This document shows positions 32,999-46,632 of a DNA stretch of 64,000 bases, piece after piece. The DNA is taken from positions 208,261 through 272,260 of the forward strand of contig CAJQUW010001071.1 of the NCBI GenBank assembly GCA_907163375.1, written 5' to 3'. This DNA comes from Prostheceraeus crozeri (lineage: Eukaryota; Platyhelminthes; Polycladida; Euryleptidae). The notes under the pieces were generated by a model, which saw only the letters and a program-made list of their open reading frames with translations, did not search any database and was not told the DNA's origin. Within the stretch, counting starts at the first letter, position 1; every line of letters starts with the position of its first letter. Made by a program: the position numbers and the translations under genes.

Positions 32999-34647
32999 CT
33001 CTCTAGGTAATGCTCTATTTTCTCACTAGGAGAGGCATGCAATAACAAAAAACTCAGAGTGTACAAAAATCATAAAAATGCATTACAATCGGGAACTGAA
33101 TAAACAAAAGGAGTTGACACAAAATAAAAAAACACTCAAAGTTAACCAAGTCCGAGATACCATACTATAGGTAACAAAAGAGGCAACGCCGATAAAGGAA
33201 AAGACATGGATAACAGCCGAGAGATGAACTCACGTGTGGCTCAGCCAACTCCACACCAAACAGTGGTGGACACCGCCCCAAAATGAGGAGGGTGGCCTAG
33301 TAGACAGGTGGGACCACTATCTACTCTCGAGGTGTCACGAGATATCTGTATAGCTATCTATATATACAATAAATAAATAGAATCAAAAATGGCAATAATA
33401 TAAGAAATAATTAACCCAAATCAAAACAATCCAAGTATTTCCCTACCGGTATCGTCTCTTCTCGAGACTTTTCAAGGGAATGATGATTTATTCTTCAAAA
33501 ATAAGGCTAAAATAAAAGGCTTTAATGAAATATAAATATAGATACATAGTTAACAATTTGTTGTAATCACCGATCATTTTCAGCTGTCAATCTTGCAGAT
33601 TAAGTTGCTTTACTGTCTCTCTTTCTTCTGGTCTCACTTGAAAAATAGGATGGTAAATGAGGAAATATTGAGAGATGTAAGATCACTTAATATATCTTCG
33701 TTGCAGTTCGTCATGCACACGCTTTCGTTTCTTATTTCCATCAAGACTGACGGTTTTATATTCAGCTTCATTGAAGTTAATACAGCACGCTCGATGACTA
33801 TCAGTTGGAGCAAAGTAAGGTATATACGACGAATCCATAGACCGCGTCACTCAACGTCAGCAGAGAATTTGTGAAATGGTAATTTTGGCTGCCGTTTTTT
33901 GATGGACATCCTGATGTGCATCTTGGAACACAACAAGTATAGGCATATCTGCTGTTCGCGAATTAAGTGAAGATAGGAATTACTGATCGCGCTATTTGAT
34001 TTTGACGATGCGCTATTCAAGCACAGCGTCCAAAAACTTTCTAATAAAGCTCAAAAGCTATTTGAAATTCTCCAATACAGTATTTGATTTATGGAAATCT
34101 ACATAGTAATTTATACTTAGCTTGCCATATGAAGCACGTTTGATGCAAAGCTGTCATAGAAACTTGGATTTCCATCATGCAATCAGCAGCGATCCTATGA
34201 TGCACAAGACGAAACGCGCACATTGCTTCTGTGATCAGTCCACTACATTATATATCTAGGAGTCTATGGTTGTTTAGATGTAGCGACCAAATCGTCAACT
34301 TCAACATCGGCAAATTCGTCGTCCTGATCAGACATTTGGTTCGGGCAATCTTGTCTCGCAGCCCTTGGAGGAAGCTGTCTTCGATCCATTTGCGGTTTGT
34401 ACATACCAAACACGAAATTCCTGTACAAGTTGGAAATACAATTAAGCAAAGCAATGCAGTCAGTGGATGACACAATATAGGCCTAGGCCTCCTTTACGCG
34501 CCTGGTGAGCTCGCATGTAGATCATTAGCATTTATGTAGATCAATTAGACTCCTTTAGTTAGATGATGTCCTTCATAAATTAAATCATGTTTTAAATTCC
34601 TCATTAATCCTACACAAGTGCAACCTCGTTGCGTCAAATTTTGTGAA
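32999..34647. other. No gene seen
   Basis: No convincing coding signal. A minus-strand open frame at 34264-34473 has no recognisable motif. Confidence 0.5.
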
Positions 34648-34869
34648 TCTTGCTTGGGGTGCATTTGGATCCCGTAATGACGTTCAGCTATAAACTTTAC
34701 ATATAATATACCAAGTTTTATAAACTGATCTTATAGTATGCTAATGTCTAATCAAAAGGAAGAAAAGTCAAGATGTTTTGTTGATATGATAAGCTTCAGT
34801 ACTAGGACAACAATTAGAATGTGGCTGGGGTGCATTTGCAACCCGTGGTGGCGTTTAACTGCTAAAATT
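34648..34869 (+). repeat. Short diverged direct repeat
   Basis: CTTGGGGTGCATTTGGATCC, then CGTAATGACGTTCAGCTATAA (about 34653-34694), is echoed by GCTGGGGTGCATTTGCAACC, then CGTGGTGGCGTTTAACTGCT (about 34822-34862), 169 bp downstream. Probably two copies of the same short element or element end. Confidence 0.5.
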
Positions 34870-37800
34870 CCAAATCTCATTTTCTGAATAATGATTTAGA
34901 GGACCCACGACAATCTCCTAAATTCATGAATTTAGACCTACGTGTTCTCGCCACAAACCATTGATAAATCGACTTTTGTTCAAAATCTCCCAATCACGTT
35001 CATTTCAATGACAAAAATTTGACGTTCACCTGCTCTAAACTTAACCAAAAGTGCATACTTCTTCACGTCAGAAGTTCAAGTCTCAGAGGATGAATCCATT
35101 AACATTAAACCACTCATTCATTAATGCAGGGAATATACTGTGTTGCCGTATGTATGCCAGGATAGGTCAATGTGAAGCTTTCACGCAATTCATAAGTAAT
35201 TGAACTTTATAATCATCAGTACCTTATCTAACTAACGTTGGTTTCAAAAGTGGATGTGAATATCCGCGCGTTTAAAATTAGGAGGCGCTTTGATCAATCC
35301 GCAAAGCAGATAAATAAACTTTCTGATTATATTTTCCGTTCACATCGCATAGGCTGTATAAATTGCTTTAGTTGCGTTTTGTACACACTGTTTTTATGTG
35401 CGTATTTATCGCAAAACTTGCGGGAGGCACCTATGATCACTTCAGAAAGATTTTGCGCATTGATGACACAATTTGTCCTTGAACTTATCAGACATTGTTC
35501 AGTTTGGCACTTGAAATGTATGTTTTTTTCGAAATGTATATGGTGATATTTTCGTTGCTGACGTCCAGTAAAGTACATGATCTTCACATGAGGACAATTA
35601 GCCATTCATAAATTCTGCTTGTCAGGGACGTAATCAGGACAAGATTTTGATAAGACATTTTCCGTAATTCCTTTTAAAGCGTGCGAAAATGCACTGTTGA
35701 GCAGAATCAAAGACAGAGCTCCTATCTTCTAATGTATAGAAATTGCCCGATATCTTCGTTGAGGCGAAAATCGGTGTTTCGAAAAGTTTGAACATGCAGA
35801 GATAGGGAAGATTTCAGTCATGATTTATGAAGTTACACGCGCGCATGTCTGCTGTTACCTAATGGCTCACATTGCGTCAATATCTTATATTTAATCAAAT
35901 CTCAAATTAGGTGACGCTAATCTTCATGTGAAGCTTGATGCCGTTTTATCTGGAATTTTCAGGCTCAGGTCCGCTCCTCTCATATCTGTTATTCATACCT
36001 GCTTTCATAGCTGTTTAAAGTTTGTTATTGGTGAAATTCACAAATTTGAGAAAACCTACTTTTGTTTATCAATAGCCAATCGACAAGCAGACTAGGATTG
36101 CTTTGCCAAATTTCAAATTGTGAAAATGCATGCAGCACTAAAAACGCACTCACAGGCATCCACCCTCTTCTAAATTATCGACAAACACCTCACTCTGATT
36201 CTGTGTTTTTTTGTTTCCATTATTATTGTGAAACTGCTCTATACCAAGTTCACAAAGTCGTTCAGAATCATACTTTGATAACATGCTATGCGTTGTGACG
36301 TATTACTAACCTAATGAGTTGCAGACCTACATATGCTATAGTAGCTTGTAATAATGTCAACTGTATTTTCAAAGTCAATTATATGCAAGTAAGTTGAAAG
36401 CAGTGGATCAAAATGATGACTCAAACGAGCATGGCAATGATACAATAAGAACAACAATAATGCGTATATCTACATCCCGCCTCCACAAGAAAGTTCTGAG
36501 TGGTCAACGATTTTAAGTATAGTAAAAAGTTTTTTTCAAGATAAAATTTCTGAGATGAACAATCAAATTACTGACTAAGTGCTAATGTTGCGAAATGCTT
36601 TGTCTCCGAAAATAAGTTTGATTTGAAATGATTCACTGAAAAGATATTTACTTCTTTACTTGTGAGGGAAATCCAGTGATGGATACTTCAATTGAGAACT
36701 CTCTACACCGCAGTTCAAATTCGGATCTCTTGAGCTTACATTGATAATGCTAGCTGACGTTCATGTATAAGAGTTTGGAAGAAAAGCTTGTCCAAACCGA
36801 AAATGTTTCGTTTCATGTACAATGTTTATCAAAATTTATGGCATGTCGTTACCCAATCAAACCATTATCAACGATCCGCTGTTAAATGTTCGGGATGCAG
36901 GTCCTAGACAGCACTGAAATCCATCATTCATTGCATCTCTAAGCTCCACATGTTATATGCATGTAGACTATTCCATGCAGCGACATTATTCAATATTTGG
37001 AATAATTTGCAAAGGCTAAGTAATACACAATGCTTACAAAATTCATGCAGGCTAGAATGTATGATTCTGGAAACTTTAATTGAGATAAAATAGGGTTTTA
37101 AACACAAGCACAAGTTGCCGATAATCATGATTATCTTACATTTACATGCTCTTGATGTTGTAATTGATTAACTGAACAATTTACTTCAAAATTAATATCG
37201 TCAACGGTCGATATGGACCTTATTAAATTGACTGGCCGGCCGGCCTCCGGTTCCAACCCTGGTGTTGCAGCGCTATCGATGCTATTTATTCAATCCGCAT
37301 CCTTCTTATTGATTACAGCTGACAGTAGATTGTTGGATTTCATTTTGAAGATAGATGTGTCGTCTACCCAAAAAAAGGTCTGCTGCTAAAGAGCATTTAC
37401 AGAATTTATTGCTGAAGGAAGCATCTAAGTCCGAGCTTTCGCGAATCGGCTAGCATTTGCAATGATGGGCAAGAGTGATCCTTGAGATCCCACTGAAAAA
37501 AACATTATCTACTATCTTTCAGATAGTTAGTCTAAAACATATCTTTTAGATATATTAGTCTCTAAGAAAATAGTAGACTCTATCAGTCCATTGCTAAACG
37601 TCATGTAGCTAGAATAGATTTACTTTGTGTTCTAAACATTGGAATTTCCTTCTGTGGAAAATTGTCGGCTTGAATGTCGCTTTCACACTTGTAAGGAATT
37701 TTTGAAAGAGCATAATTGTTCCAAGTTGAGTTCCTTAATTGTTGGTTGTGCTCCATAATTGTTCCTTTACTTGAGTGTTGTCTCATCTTCCTTTGATATT

Positions 37801-40800
37801 GTAAAATGTTCGACTTTGACTACTATCTTGACTCAAATGTTGTGGTTGAAATGAAATAAGTAACCAGGTTCAAACAATTCAAAATGTCACAGCATAAAAT
37901 GTCACAACTTCATATAGCTTGCGACAACATTTTCCCACACTAATTTGCACTGATATTACAAACTTTGACTCCAAAGCTTTCTAAAAATGCCTTATTATTA
38001 TTATATTATTTTTATTACAAAGATTGGAACAGGCAAGCTAAAATAATGGTGATAGAATTCCATGAATAGAATATATAGTTTAGAGTTTTATTACTGTTTA
38101 TTTGGTTTCATTTCTTAAGGTCAACTGTCTCATGATGTAGAGAATATTAAAATTTCACATGATGGACTACTGATTGCTTGATCTCTCTCATATTTCTTAG
38201 GTAAGAAGAATTCACTTAATCAACATATCGGAAAATCTCGCCAAGGAAATTTCATTGCAAACCCAAGAGTATTTATGGAAATCATTTATGAAAAGCGGAA
38301 AGACTGAGATCGAAATTGTGTCAGCAATTATCTGAAAATATCTCCATCCTAGGCATATAGATATTATGGGATTTCGTTCCATGAAGAATTTTAGACATTG
38401 GACGATGATGAACTTTATTATATAGCTATGGTGACGCAATCAATATTTCAGTGTTCGGTACTCAGATCGCAATTTCCGATTTTTAATTGTCCTCTCCACC
38501 TACAGCATCTTTGCGGAGCGGCTTTTTCAATGGACAGAATATCCGCTTCAATTTCCTGTCCTTCACGCCTACTTTAAAACGTTTAATGATGAACTGTGAT
38601 GGCAGTTCTTCTTTCTTTGTTCATTCATTATAAGGTATTTTCAAATGAAAACTGCAGGATGGATTCTGTGTGATCTTTAAATTAAATATATTAAATATTG
38701 TCCTCTACATATCTATGATTCAGGAAATTAATCAGCTATTTCTGTGTGTATAATCTCCAAATTAAATTGGACTTCAACCTGCTTTCTGGTGCATAACTCG
38801 CTTGATTAGTATTCATAAAACTTGGACCAGTTAATTGAGAAGATCAAAAGAATGATAATTCATTTTGTACTTTCGCGATTTTTTTGAAAGCAACAGTATT
38901 GGTGCTTCAAAGAAAGTGATGCTCGGTTACATCTCGCACTTTTTAATGATACGTTAATCAGATAAAAATTGAACGGAGTTTCACAGTACAATCTAACTTC
39001 TGATATTTGAATACTTTGTAAAATTCATTCAATTCTGCATAATTTGATGAATTATTGCTAAGCTTCTAAATTCAGAAGTGTGAGTTGCTTCTTTGTTTTC
39101 ACAAAATTGACTTGTGTACGTTTTGCTTTACACGTCTCAAACAAACAAAAGTTCGCTCTTGACTATCATTGATCACACAATGAAGATATGACATGGGTGG
39201 ACATGCAAAATGCCGATATCAATAAAATTGCATATAAAAATTACAAACCTTATCTTGAGTTCGATCTTTGTAAAATCACTCTAATGCTGAAATGGAAGCA
39301 GTTATCCAGTTAACTGACGTTGTTAAAAATGCAGCTTAGTCGAGTTTTTGATTTTGTCTTAAACCTAATTGTCTTCTCCTGAGTTAAACGGGGCACCTCT
39401 CACCACATGTCTAGTAGCGTAATTTGAGCACGGTAGCATTAATTGATGCTGGCAGACGCAAGGAAGATACAGTCATTCGCTATGGGTGTATGGAGAGCAG
39501 AGACTATAGCCAGGCGCTGGCGCTGAAATGTACCAGAGACCGCGCGCTGGAAGTAAAAGTCATATACTCATCGTCCGTCGACATTCGACTACCATCGTGG
39601 TGCAATGTAATGTTTTTAAGTGCAATAATAGGGGTGGTAGCAATGCCAATGTGTGTTTACAGATTTCCACCAGACAGGAAAATCCTGAAAGAAGAATTTA
39701 GCGAACACTGGTGGAGGCTGTAATAGTGCAAATAAAATTATATTTTATGCAGAAATATTTTGTTTAGCTATAATTTCTAGACTTTTAGATTGAGATAAAT
39801 TATAATTTTCCTTGCAGCATTTTTAATGTTCATTAGTTTTTAGTCAAGATTGGTCAAGATAGATATAAGATTTGCTGCTATTAATTAAACAATTTTTATT
39901 CAATGTTTCGTGGTAAGTCATCAGGAACACAAAATGGTATATACTTACATTGTGTTAAGATTCGCATATCTTTTAAACTGTTGAAAAATTGATGTAGTGC
40001 GGACGGCCATCAGCCTTACATGTAGGCTATAGCACATTGCGGTTCATAAATCTGAACTGTAATATTGCAAGGTTAGTACGAAAGGGCATAAGATTTAAAT
40101 GAAAGTACTGTAGAGGTTTCCGCCAGCTGAACAGGACCGTGTTAATTATCCTGATTTTCAGAAAAACATCGCAAGATGTATTTCCTTGCGAATAAATTAG
40201 TGATGAAATAAGTCAGCAAAGCTGTATGGACAAATAAACTGTCCATTTGAATAGACATTGTTAAAGATATGATAACAATGCATTCATATTTTCACACACC
40301 ATGAAGCTCAAAGCCTTATTGTCTGCTTATGAAATTCATTGTCACTATCAAATCCTATTGTACGTCTGAATTTTGAGTGACTGAATGAAAAACAATGCTA
40401 ACTGTTCGATCGTGGTTAGATTGAAAAGACTCAATTGCAATTTTTTGATTAGTTGGTGCTTCGATTACATCAAGTCAAAGTCTAACTATTTTGAAATTTT
40501 TCGTTGCTGTGGCAACGAAGAAACTCCTGACATGTGTGTACTGAGACAGTTTAGCTTGACTGTCAGGCGACCTATGATTCTACTTACCAATATTAATTTT
40601 TATCCTCTCACTCGATTCAGTGACTTTTCTCAGGATCTCATCGTTCTTTTCTTCTCTGGATGGGAACTGATCCGGTTTAGTATTCAAATCTTTCTCTTTG
40701 TAGCTACTTATTACGTAGTTGTTTAGTTATTCTTGCTTGTTGGATCCACTTCTCTCTGCACTTCTCTCAGTGTTTAAAGTGTCCAGTGAGTGTTCTCTAA

Positions 40801-41829
40801 GACAGAAATTGATGATCGCTGATAAATCTGTTTTTAGTTTCAAATAATCAACACCCTGGCGTCTGTTCACTGAATCTTGGATTTTGGATATTACAATTAA
40901 GCAACTTATTATTACTTCATGAGTGATATTTCAGAGGACTCATTCTGAAGCCTGTGACGACTTATCCTTTATTTCAGGTTGCTATGCGATTGAAACGTTT
41001 ATAGGAAACAATACTAAACAATGAAGTGCTCAAATATAATCATAGGAAACACATTTTGTTATCATCAGTTGCCGTGGATGTGGTATCTTCAGCACACGAC
41101 TTCCCAAAAATTGAAAACTCAACGCAATAAATGCATGTATAGCTGCAACTGTACGCGGAAACAGAATGATGACATTTTGCAATGAACACATATTTGACAT
41201 AATCAGTTATTCCTATAGCCATGGTATCATTCTATGTCTTCTGAGGACAATGATTTCGATGATAAGCTTTGAAATTACAACTGATTTGTCAAACCTCTTG
41301 ATGTGGAATTTGGGATGCAAAATTTAGAATAATATACAAAAAAATATTCAATCTTAATCACACCATGTTGAATTTTTCACACTTTAGCTTCTGTAATGCA
41401 TTTCCCCATGTACAAATCAGATATACACATTATATGCATATTCAGATGCCAACTGTTGTTCCTTCAAACATCGGTTCAGGAGATTTAGCCAACACGCATT
41501 TTGTATCATGTTGTAAATTTCTATGTACATGTATTTTAAAATTCAATGCTAGTGCTAGGACTGTCTTCTTGATTTGAAAAATCTTTTGGCTGCTGATATC
41601 AAATTTAAGTTCGAAACAAGAATTCGATTTATCTTACGATCTATTCCATTACACTAGCTTTCCTATATCATTGTAAAGTTGTCCATCACAACTCCCGTAG
41701 GTTTAATTTTTTCATCGTCAATCTCCATTGTTGTATTCTGAAGTGAATGCAAAATTGGCGGACACATGTGCTATTAACCCACTTTAGCTACATGTAGGGA
41801 GCTAGAAAAGAGGAACATGTGCAATAAGG
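34870..41829. other. Seven kilobases without a recognisable gene
   Basis: AT-rich throughout. Open frames at 35238-35605, 39424-39723 and 40385-40726 start without good context and show no motif or compositional sign of a gene. A GGCCGGCCGGCC run occurs near 37233. No transposon proteins are recognised. Confidence 0.5.
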
Positions 41830-41855
41830 ATTGATATATATGAATATATATCAAT
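41830..41855. repeat. AT-rich palindrome
   Basis: ATTGATATATA and its exact inverse are separated by TGAA, an 11-bp perfect stem with a 4-nt loop. Could extrude as a cruciform; no further function inferred. Confidence 0.85.
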
Positions 41856-42242
41856 CATATATGAAACGAGGTCAATACCTTTATTGCACACGTCCCTTTC
41901 TTCAAGATCCTTATTCAGGCTTACAGTCCATAGGATCATTGAACTCAACTCTAAAAACAAAAGCAAAGGCTGTGCAACTGAAACAAGGAAAAAAATTGCC
42001 ATCACATTGGAAAGAAGAAATACAATATCATAGGAACATTCGACACTGCTATCAGAGAGGATTTTTCTGACAAAGTCGGCAGCGTCCAAGGCCAACAGTG
42101 GAAAGTAAATAGTGACGTTAAAGCTTCATTTTTCACCCCAAAGAACGGCAATGGTGACATACAATTTTTGATAAAAGAAACAATTTATGCATTAAATGCA
42201 GCGCTAGATCTGCATTCCGTTTGATTTATCTGCATATATATA

Positions 42243-43962
42243 CAGTAGGCGCCACATTACTTGGGACACCTGAATTTTTGCAAAAATTGTCATATGATGT
42301 ATTCGGACACCAATCGATTACAAAGAGGCTATTTCTAGTTTATTGATGTGGACATTAACTAGATTTATGCTTAGTCCAATGAGCGTTTTCAAAGGTCATG
42401 TTCATCAATTCAACATAACATTGTATTTCCTAAACGACAAATTACTTGGGACAATATGAGAACTATTTGATTTTCTAATGTACACCCGTATTTGATGCTG
42501 AAATCTAACATTAATGGTTTCAAAATGCACAGAAAACAAATCAGGCTCACTGTTCAGACATTTAGCCAAATCAAAACTTCGTATGTCCACCCTTAGCGTC
42601 GATCACAGCTTGCATTCTCTTGGGCATGCTGTCGATGAGTTTTGAAAGAGTATTATGTAGTGTTGCATCGCGGTGCCAATGTTGCATGATAGAGGAAATT
42701 AATTCTTGCTTCGTGGTTGTTGTTTTTGATGAAATCCGCCGCTTGATGATACCCCAGACATCTCTATAGGGTTCAAATCCGGAGAGTTTCCAGGCCAATC
42801 CAATGTCACAATGTTGTTGCTTCGAAGAAACTCAGTTATTATCTTTGCTCTGTGGCATGGTGCCCCATCATGCATAAAGATGATATTTCCGTTGGGAAAC
42901 CATGCACAGAGTTGAGGAAGTGCACGTGATTCCAGAACCTTCTGGTACTGACAAGCGTTCATATTGCCTTCGACGATATGAAGCTTTCCTGGCCTTTTCG
43001 CACTGATAACTTCCCAGACCATCACTTTCGTCGGATGTTTCACTGTCTGTCTGATGGGCACTGGAGTTCCTTGTATATGCCACACTCTGCTTCGTTGCGC
43101 TCCTTTACATTCGAAGAGACTTTCGTCGCTGAAGCAGACCTGCCTCCATTGTTCCACTGTCCACTCAATATGCTTCTTTGCGATGGACAGTCGTTTGCGC
43201 ATCATTGAAGGGGTAAGCTTTGGCACACGTCTAGGAACCACCGAGCGACAAAATGTCTTGAGTCGTCTTTGCACAGTCCTCAAGGAGACCTTAACACCGT
43301 CATTCTCCCATTCTCCATGGAGTTGATGAGCGTCATCAAGAGGATTTCGTCGTAAATTTCGAAGGAGAAGGCGGTCCTGTTTCTTAGTTGTCGATGATTT
43401 GCGTCCGCATTTGCCATGTCGTCGAGATTTAATTGTCGAAGACGTTTTCAACCGTGCCACAGATGATTTGCTCACTCCAGTTCTTCTCGCTATTTCTCGA
43501 ACAGACATTGTTTTCAGGTTCAGCAACGTTATAACTTCGGTTCTCTTTTCTGTTGAGAGATCTTGACCTGGCATTGTGCTTCACAGTGCACTGAATGATG
43601 AAATGTGGTTTGAACAAGTCTAGATGTGAAAATCTATGAATTAAAATTCATATTCAAACTCAAATTTGATAGATTTCTATGACCGTGTCTTTTTACAACT
43701 TGCAACAATCAGATATGATGTCTGACGCCCCAGAAGGAACGCAATAGATATCTGTCCCAAGTAATTTGTCGCGTGCTCATTTCACACTTTGCTTCGTCAA
43801 AAGGTTGTGAAACATGATATCTTGGCGCCCATGTGCTGGTAATACATTCAACACTCATGAGAACAAATGTGCCTGAAATTGCTTCCAATGCATGTGCATC
43901 CAAGGAATTATGACCGAAATACTTAAAAAGTGAAGGTGTCCCAAGTAATATGGCGCCTACTG
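42243..43962 (-). mobile_element. Tc1-type DNA transposon, nearly whole, IR/DR ends
   Basis: 1,720 bp between TA dinucleotides (42241-42242 and 43963-43964). The outer inverted repeats begin CAGTAGGCGCCA.ATTACTTG. A second copy of the core word lies about 190 bp inside each end (AAATTACTTGGGACA near 42428; TGTCCCAAGTAATTTG near 43755), giving the inverted-repeat/direct-repeat arrangement known from Sleeping Beauty-like and other Tc1 elements, where each end carries two transposase sites. The transposase gene (42571-43574, minus) fills the middle. Precise boundaries, intact ends and a gene with a single frame break suggest a recent copy. Confidence 0.95.
42571..43574 (-). pseudogene. Tc1 transposase (DD34E), one frameshift near the third catalytic residue
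   Basis: From ATG 43574 the frame gives MPGQDLSTEKRTEV and a first helix-turn-helix (MSVREIARRTGVSKSSVARL), then a second DNA-binding part (DGVKVSLRTVQRRLK). The DDE domain follows: QVCFSDESLFE (first Asp), GNIIFMHDGAPCHRA (second Asp), and SPDLNPIE (Glu), with 34 residues between the second Asp and Glu, so DD34E. Just after NPIE, near 42758-42765, one base appears lost. The neighbouring frame then continues VWGIIKRRISSKTTTTKQEL to LSKLIDSMPKRMQAVIDAKG and a stop at 42571, the normal Tc1 C-terminus. Total length of about 335 residues matches the family. In Tc1 elements this enzyme binds the terminal repeats and cuts and pastes the element at TA. Confidence 0.95.
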
Positions 43963-44208
43963 TATTCTACGCTCACTTGACGTCAAAGCTTCATTTTCCA
44001 TCGCAAAGAAAGTTGAAGACAATAGTGGCATACAATTTTTGATGAAAGAAACAATTTGTACATTAAATTCAACACTAGATCTGCATTCCTACCGTTTGAT
44101 TTATCTGCATGTATATATTCTACGCTCAGTTGGCTTTTTGATTAATCACTCAAAAAATAATTCTACATAGGCCTTTCTTGCTCACCTAATTCATTTAGTC
44201 CGGTAGCC

Positions 44209-44825
44209 AGAACGAGTTTCTGCAGGGAACGAGACCGAAAATGAGACTATCACAGAATGATGTACACCCCATGCCTAATGCAAATCTGCACGTCTGCCGA
44301 GTTTTATTTAGTCCCTCTTCCCGTCAGACAGGATCAAAGAAAACAGTTCATAGCAGATTGCAGTTTTCGGCATGGTATGTTTAAGGTAATTTCTCATCAT
44401 CCATGTATGATATTATCATGTTTCTGATCGGCAATGTATGCGAGAATGTGATTAAATGTGGATAAAGTGGACCAACATGCTGGTGTTTGCCGACATCAGG
44501 AGACTTGCTAAATCTGAACGTGTTTAGCTATAGATAGGGGTGCAGGAACATGATAGAAAATGACCTGAAGACATACCATGCCGAAAATTATGGCTTATGA
44601 CTGAGCCACAACATAGAAACAGAATCAGAGAAAACATAGAAAATTCCACTTTAAACAAAAGCTGGAATCTGCGTCCCATTTCTTTAATCTGTCTGACAAG
44701 AAGAGGAACTAGGTAGACCTCGGCAGATGCGCAGATTCGCATTAGGCATGTGGTGTACATCATTCTGTGAAAGTCTCATTTTCGGCCTCGTTCCCTGCAG
44801 AAACTCGTTCTGGCTGCCGAACAAA
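44209..44825. repeat. Foldback element: long imperfect inverted repeat
   Basis: The left arm (about 44209-44395) has AACGAGTTTCTGCAGGGAAC, GAAAATGAGACT.TCACAGAA, TGATGTACA, GCCTAATGCAAATCTGC and TTTTCGGCATGGTATGT. The right arm (about 44570-44825) carries the inverse of each in reverse order (ACATACCATGCCGAAAAT ... GCATTAGGCATG ... CTGCAGAAACTCGTT). The central 170 bp is unpaired. Similarity is good but with gaps, so it is an older MITE or a foldback of two inverted copies. Confidence 0.8.
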
Positions 44826-46632
44826 TTATCAAATGATGCACAAAGAGCGATTTTCATGATGATAGATGAAGTAGAAAAGTATTTATTCACTTTTCAGAAA
44901 ATTTTGCGAGTGCACGTTATTCCCTTACTCGAATGTATGCCAGTACCCTCAACTATGCCGCTAAAAGCGTTTGGTTCTGGTCAATTTTAATTTTCAATGA
45001 CTGACGAAGTATGTTACAAAATCATGTCGTGAATCAGCACATATCAGGAAAAAGTAATAACTCATATGTTTAGACATTCTTCAAAGTGACTGTTTCGTTC
45101 CGTCTTCCTCGTACTTTACATGGCAATGCTAAAACACCGAACAATGAATAGAGATTGATAGGATAGGTAAAAAAATTGTTGCAATGTCAAAATGTTTTTT
45201 TTTCAAATTTTTTCAATTAGTTGAAATTTTTCCCATTAGTCAATACCAGGTATATCCCAGGCTTTCTTATTTCAAGTCGTTTATGGCAATGTAATGTAGT
45301 CTCTGCTTGGAAATGAGATGTATATATATTAAAATAGGTTTACCAATCTATATTTAGTTTGTCATGATGACCTCTAAGCGCGAATACTGAAGGGCAATGC
45401 GCAGTTGAGAAAAATTGAAGATGAGAACACTTCATACGTGGTATGTCAGGTATGCATGGTGCAAAATGGCAGCATTCCAAAAATGATTGCTAACTGATAA
45501 TTATTCATACATTATTGCCCAATACATAATTAATTGGTTAACACTTTTCTCGAAAATACCGATTTATATTAGGCAATGCAAGTTTGTAAAAATGGGTTTC
45601 GGCATTCGAAAATTCATGGGTCATGCGCGGGTACTATAAATTGCCAACTAAGACTATTCTCTTATCTCAAACTAATGAAATCTCAAATGCTTGAATATGA
45701 TGGAGAAATTATAGGAGATGCACTCAGTAAATCAAAACCAAAGTATCATAAGCTTTCAAGGACTTGTCACTAAAATGATTAATTCACTTCTCCTGCATGC
45801 AAACGTAAGAGAGGTGTTATATATTCTTAACTTTAAGCGCTATTTGCAAGCTCGAATCTTCATTGCATCTTACATATAGCCATAATTGTCCTTTCATTAG
45901 CACAAGAATTGCGGCAATTGTTTATTCATGATCGAATACCCTGTATAATGAGTGGCGCCTGGCTATCTGATCCTCTCAATTTATTGTCTATGATGAAGAT
46001 TCATGCTCAAAAGAGCGACGATGAGAAGGCTTGAAGTTGTGTATAATATTCAGGGAAGTGAATAAAAGATTTGATAGCGAAAATACTTAATCTAAGCTAC
46101 AGTGAAATAGATGCCAAATTGTCATGATAATACCAGTAAAATATTTTAGGTGGAGTCGAAGCTTTCGAATTTAGCCATAAGTTCAAAATATCAGCTATCG
46201 ATTAACTCTTATCCGTATGTACATTTTGCAACTATTGGATTTTCAAATAGGTGCTGTACATGTTAATTTAATAGAAACACAAAAATACTTTTAGACGATG
46301 TTCAAAAACAGGCTAGGTATGTGATGGTAAAGTATATTCAATCATTGGGTTGTTTAAATTCGTGTGCCGCATCCATAACCCCTCTACCCTCTACGTAGGT
46401 CCATTTTGTACCTAATTGTATTTTCATAGTTCTTAACTAATTTCATTCGTCTCATTCCGATAAACGTTACAGATGCCTTCCACTGGATGCAAGTTATTGA
46501 CAGGATGTCCTGCTCAGTTTCAATTAGCATCATTTGAATCGATCGATTACCCTCTAATTCAAATTCCTCTTGACTTGAAATTTATGGGACAAATACAGCG
46601 GCACTTGTACACCATTCATACATTATGTATAG
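44826..46632. other. No gene seen; two possible TTAA-type element ends
   Basis: No coding signal. TTAACTCTTATCCGTATG near 46203 and ATAACCCCTCTACC near 46376 resemble each other and the inverse of a word ending GGATAAGGGTTAA near 56577, which could be ends of a TTAA-targeting non-autonomous family. Confidence 0.35.

Larger units (their letters stand above)
42112..44132 (+). repeat. Tandem duplication of a 150-bp segment, first copy split by a Tc1 element
   Basis: Copy 1 (42112-42242 plus 43965-43979) and copy 2 (43980-44132) share GACGT.AAAGCTTCATTTT, ACATACAATTTTTGAT, AAAGAAACAATTT, GCTAGATCTGCATTCC or ACTAGATCTGCATTCC, GTTTGATTTATCTGCAT and TTCTACGCTCA.TTG. The Tc1 element 42243-43962 interrupts copy 1 at a TA. 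Confidence 0.85.

Noticed and set aside
34264-34473. Acidic minus-strand frame upstream of the piggyBac N-terminal relic
   Set aside because: The acidic end is suggestive but too short, and 1.2 kb separates it from the relic.
35327-35605. 92-codon minus-strand frame with Cys and His
   Set aside because: Spacing fits no zinc finger and a plus-strand frame of similar length overlaps it.
37225-37270. tRNA-like B-box GGTTCCAACCC after a GGCCGG run
   Set aside because: No A-box at the right distance and no cloverleaf.
39424-39723. 99-codon frame with a hydrophobic segment
   Set aside because: No ATG in good context, no motif, isolated in gene-free DNA; chance is likely.
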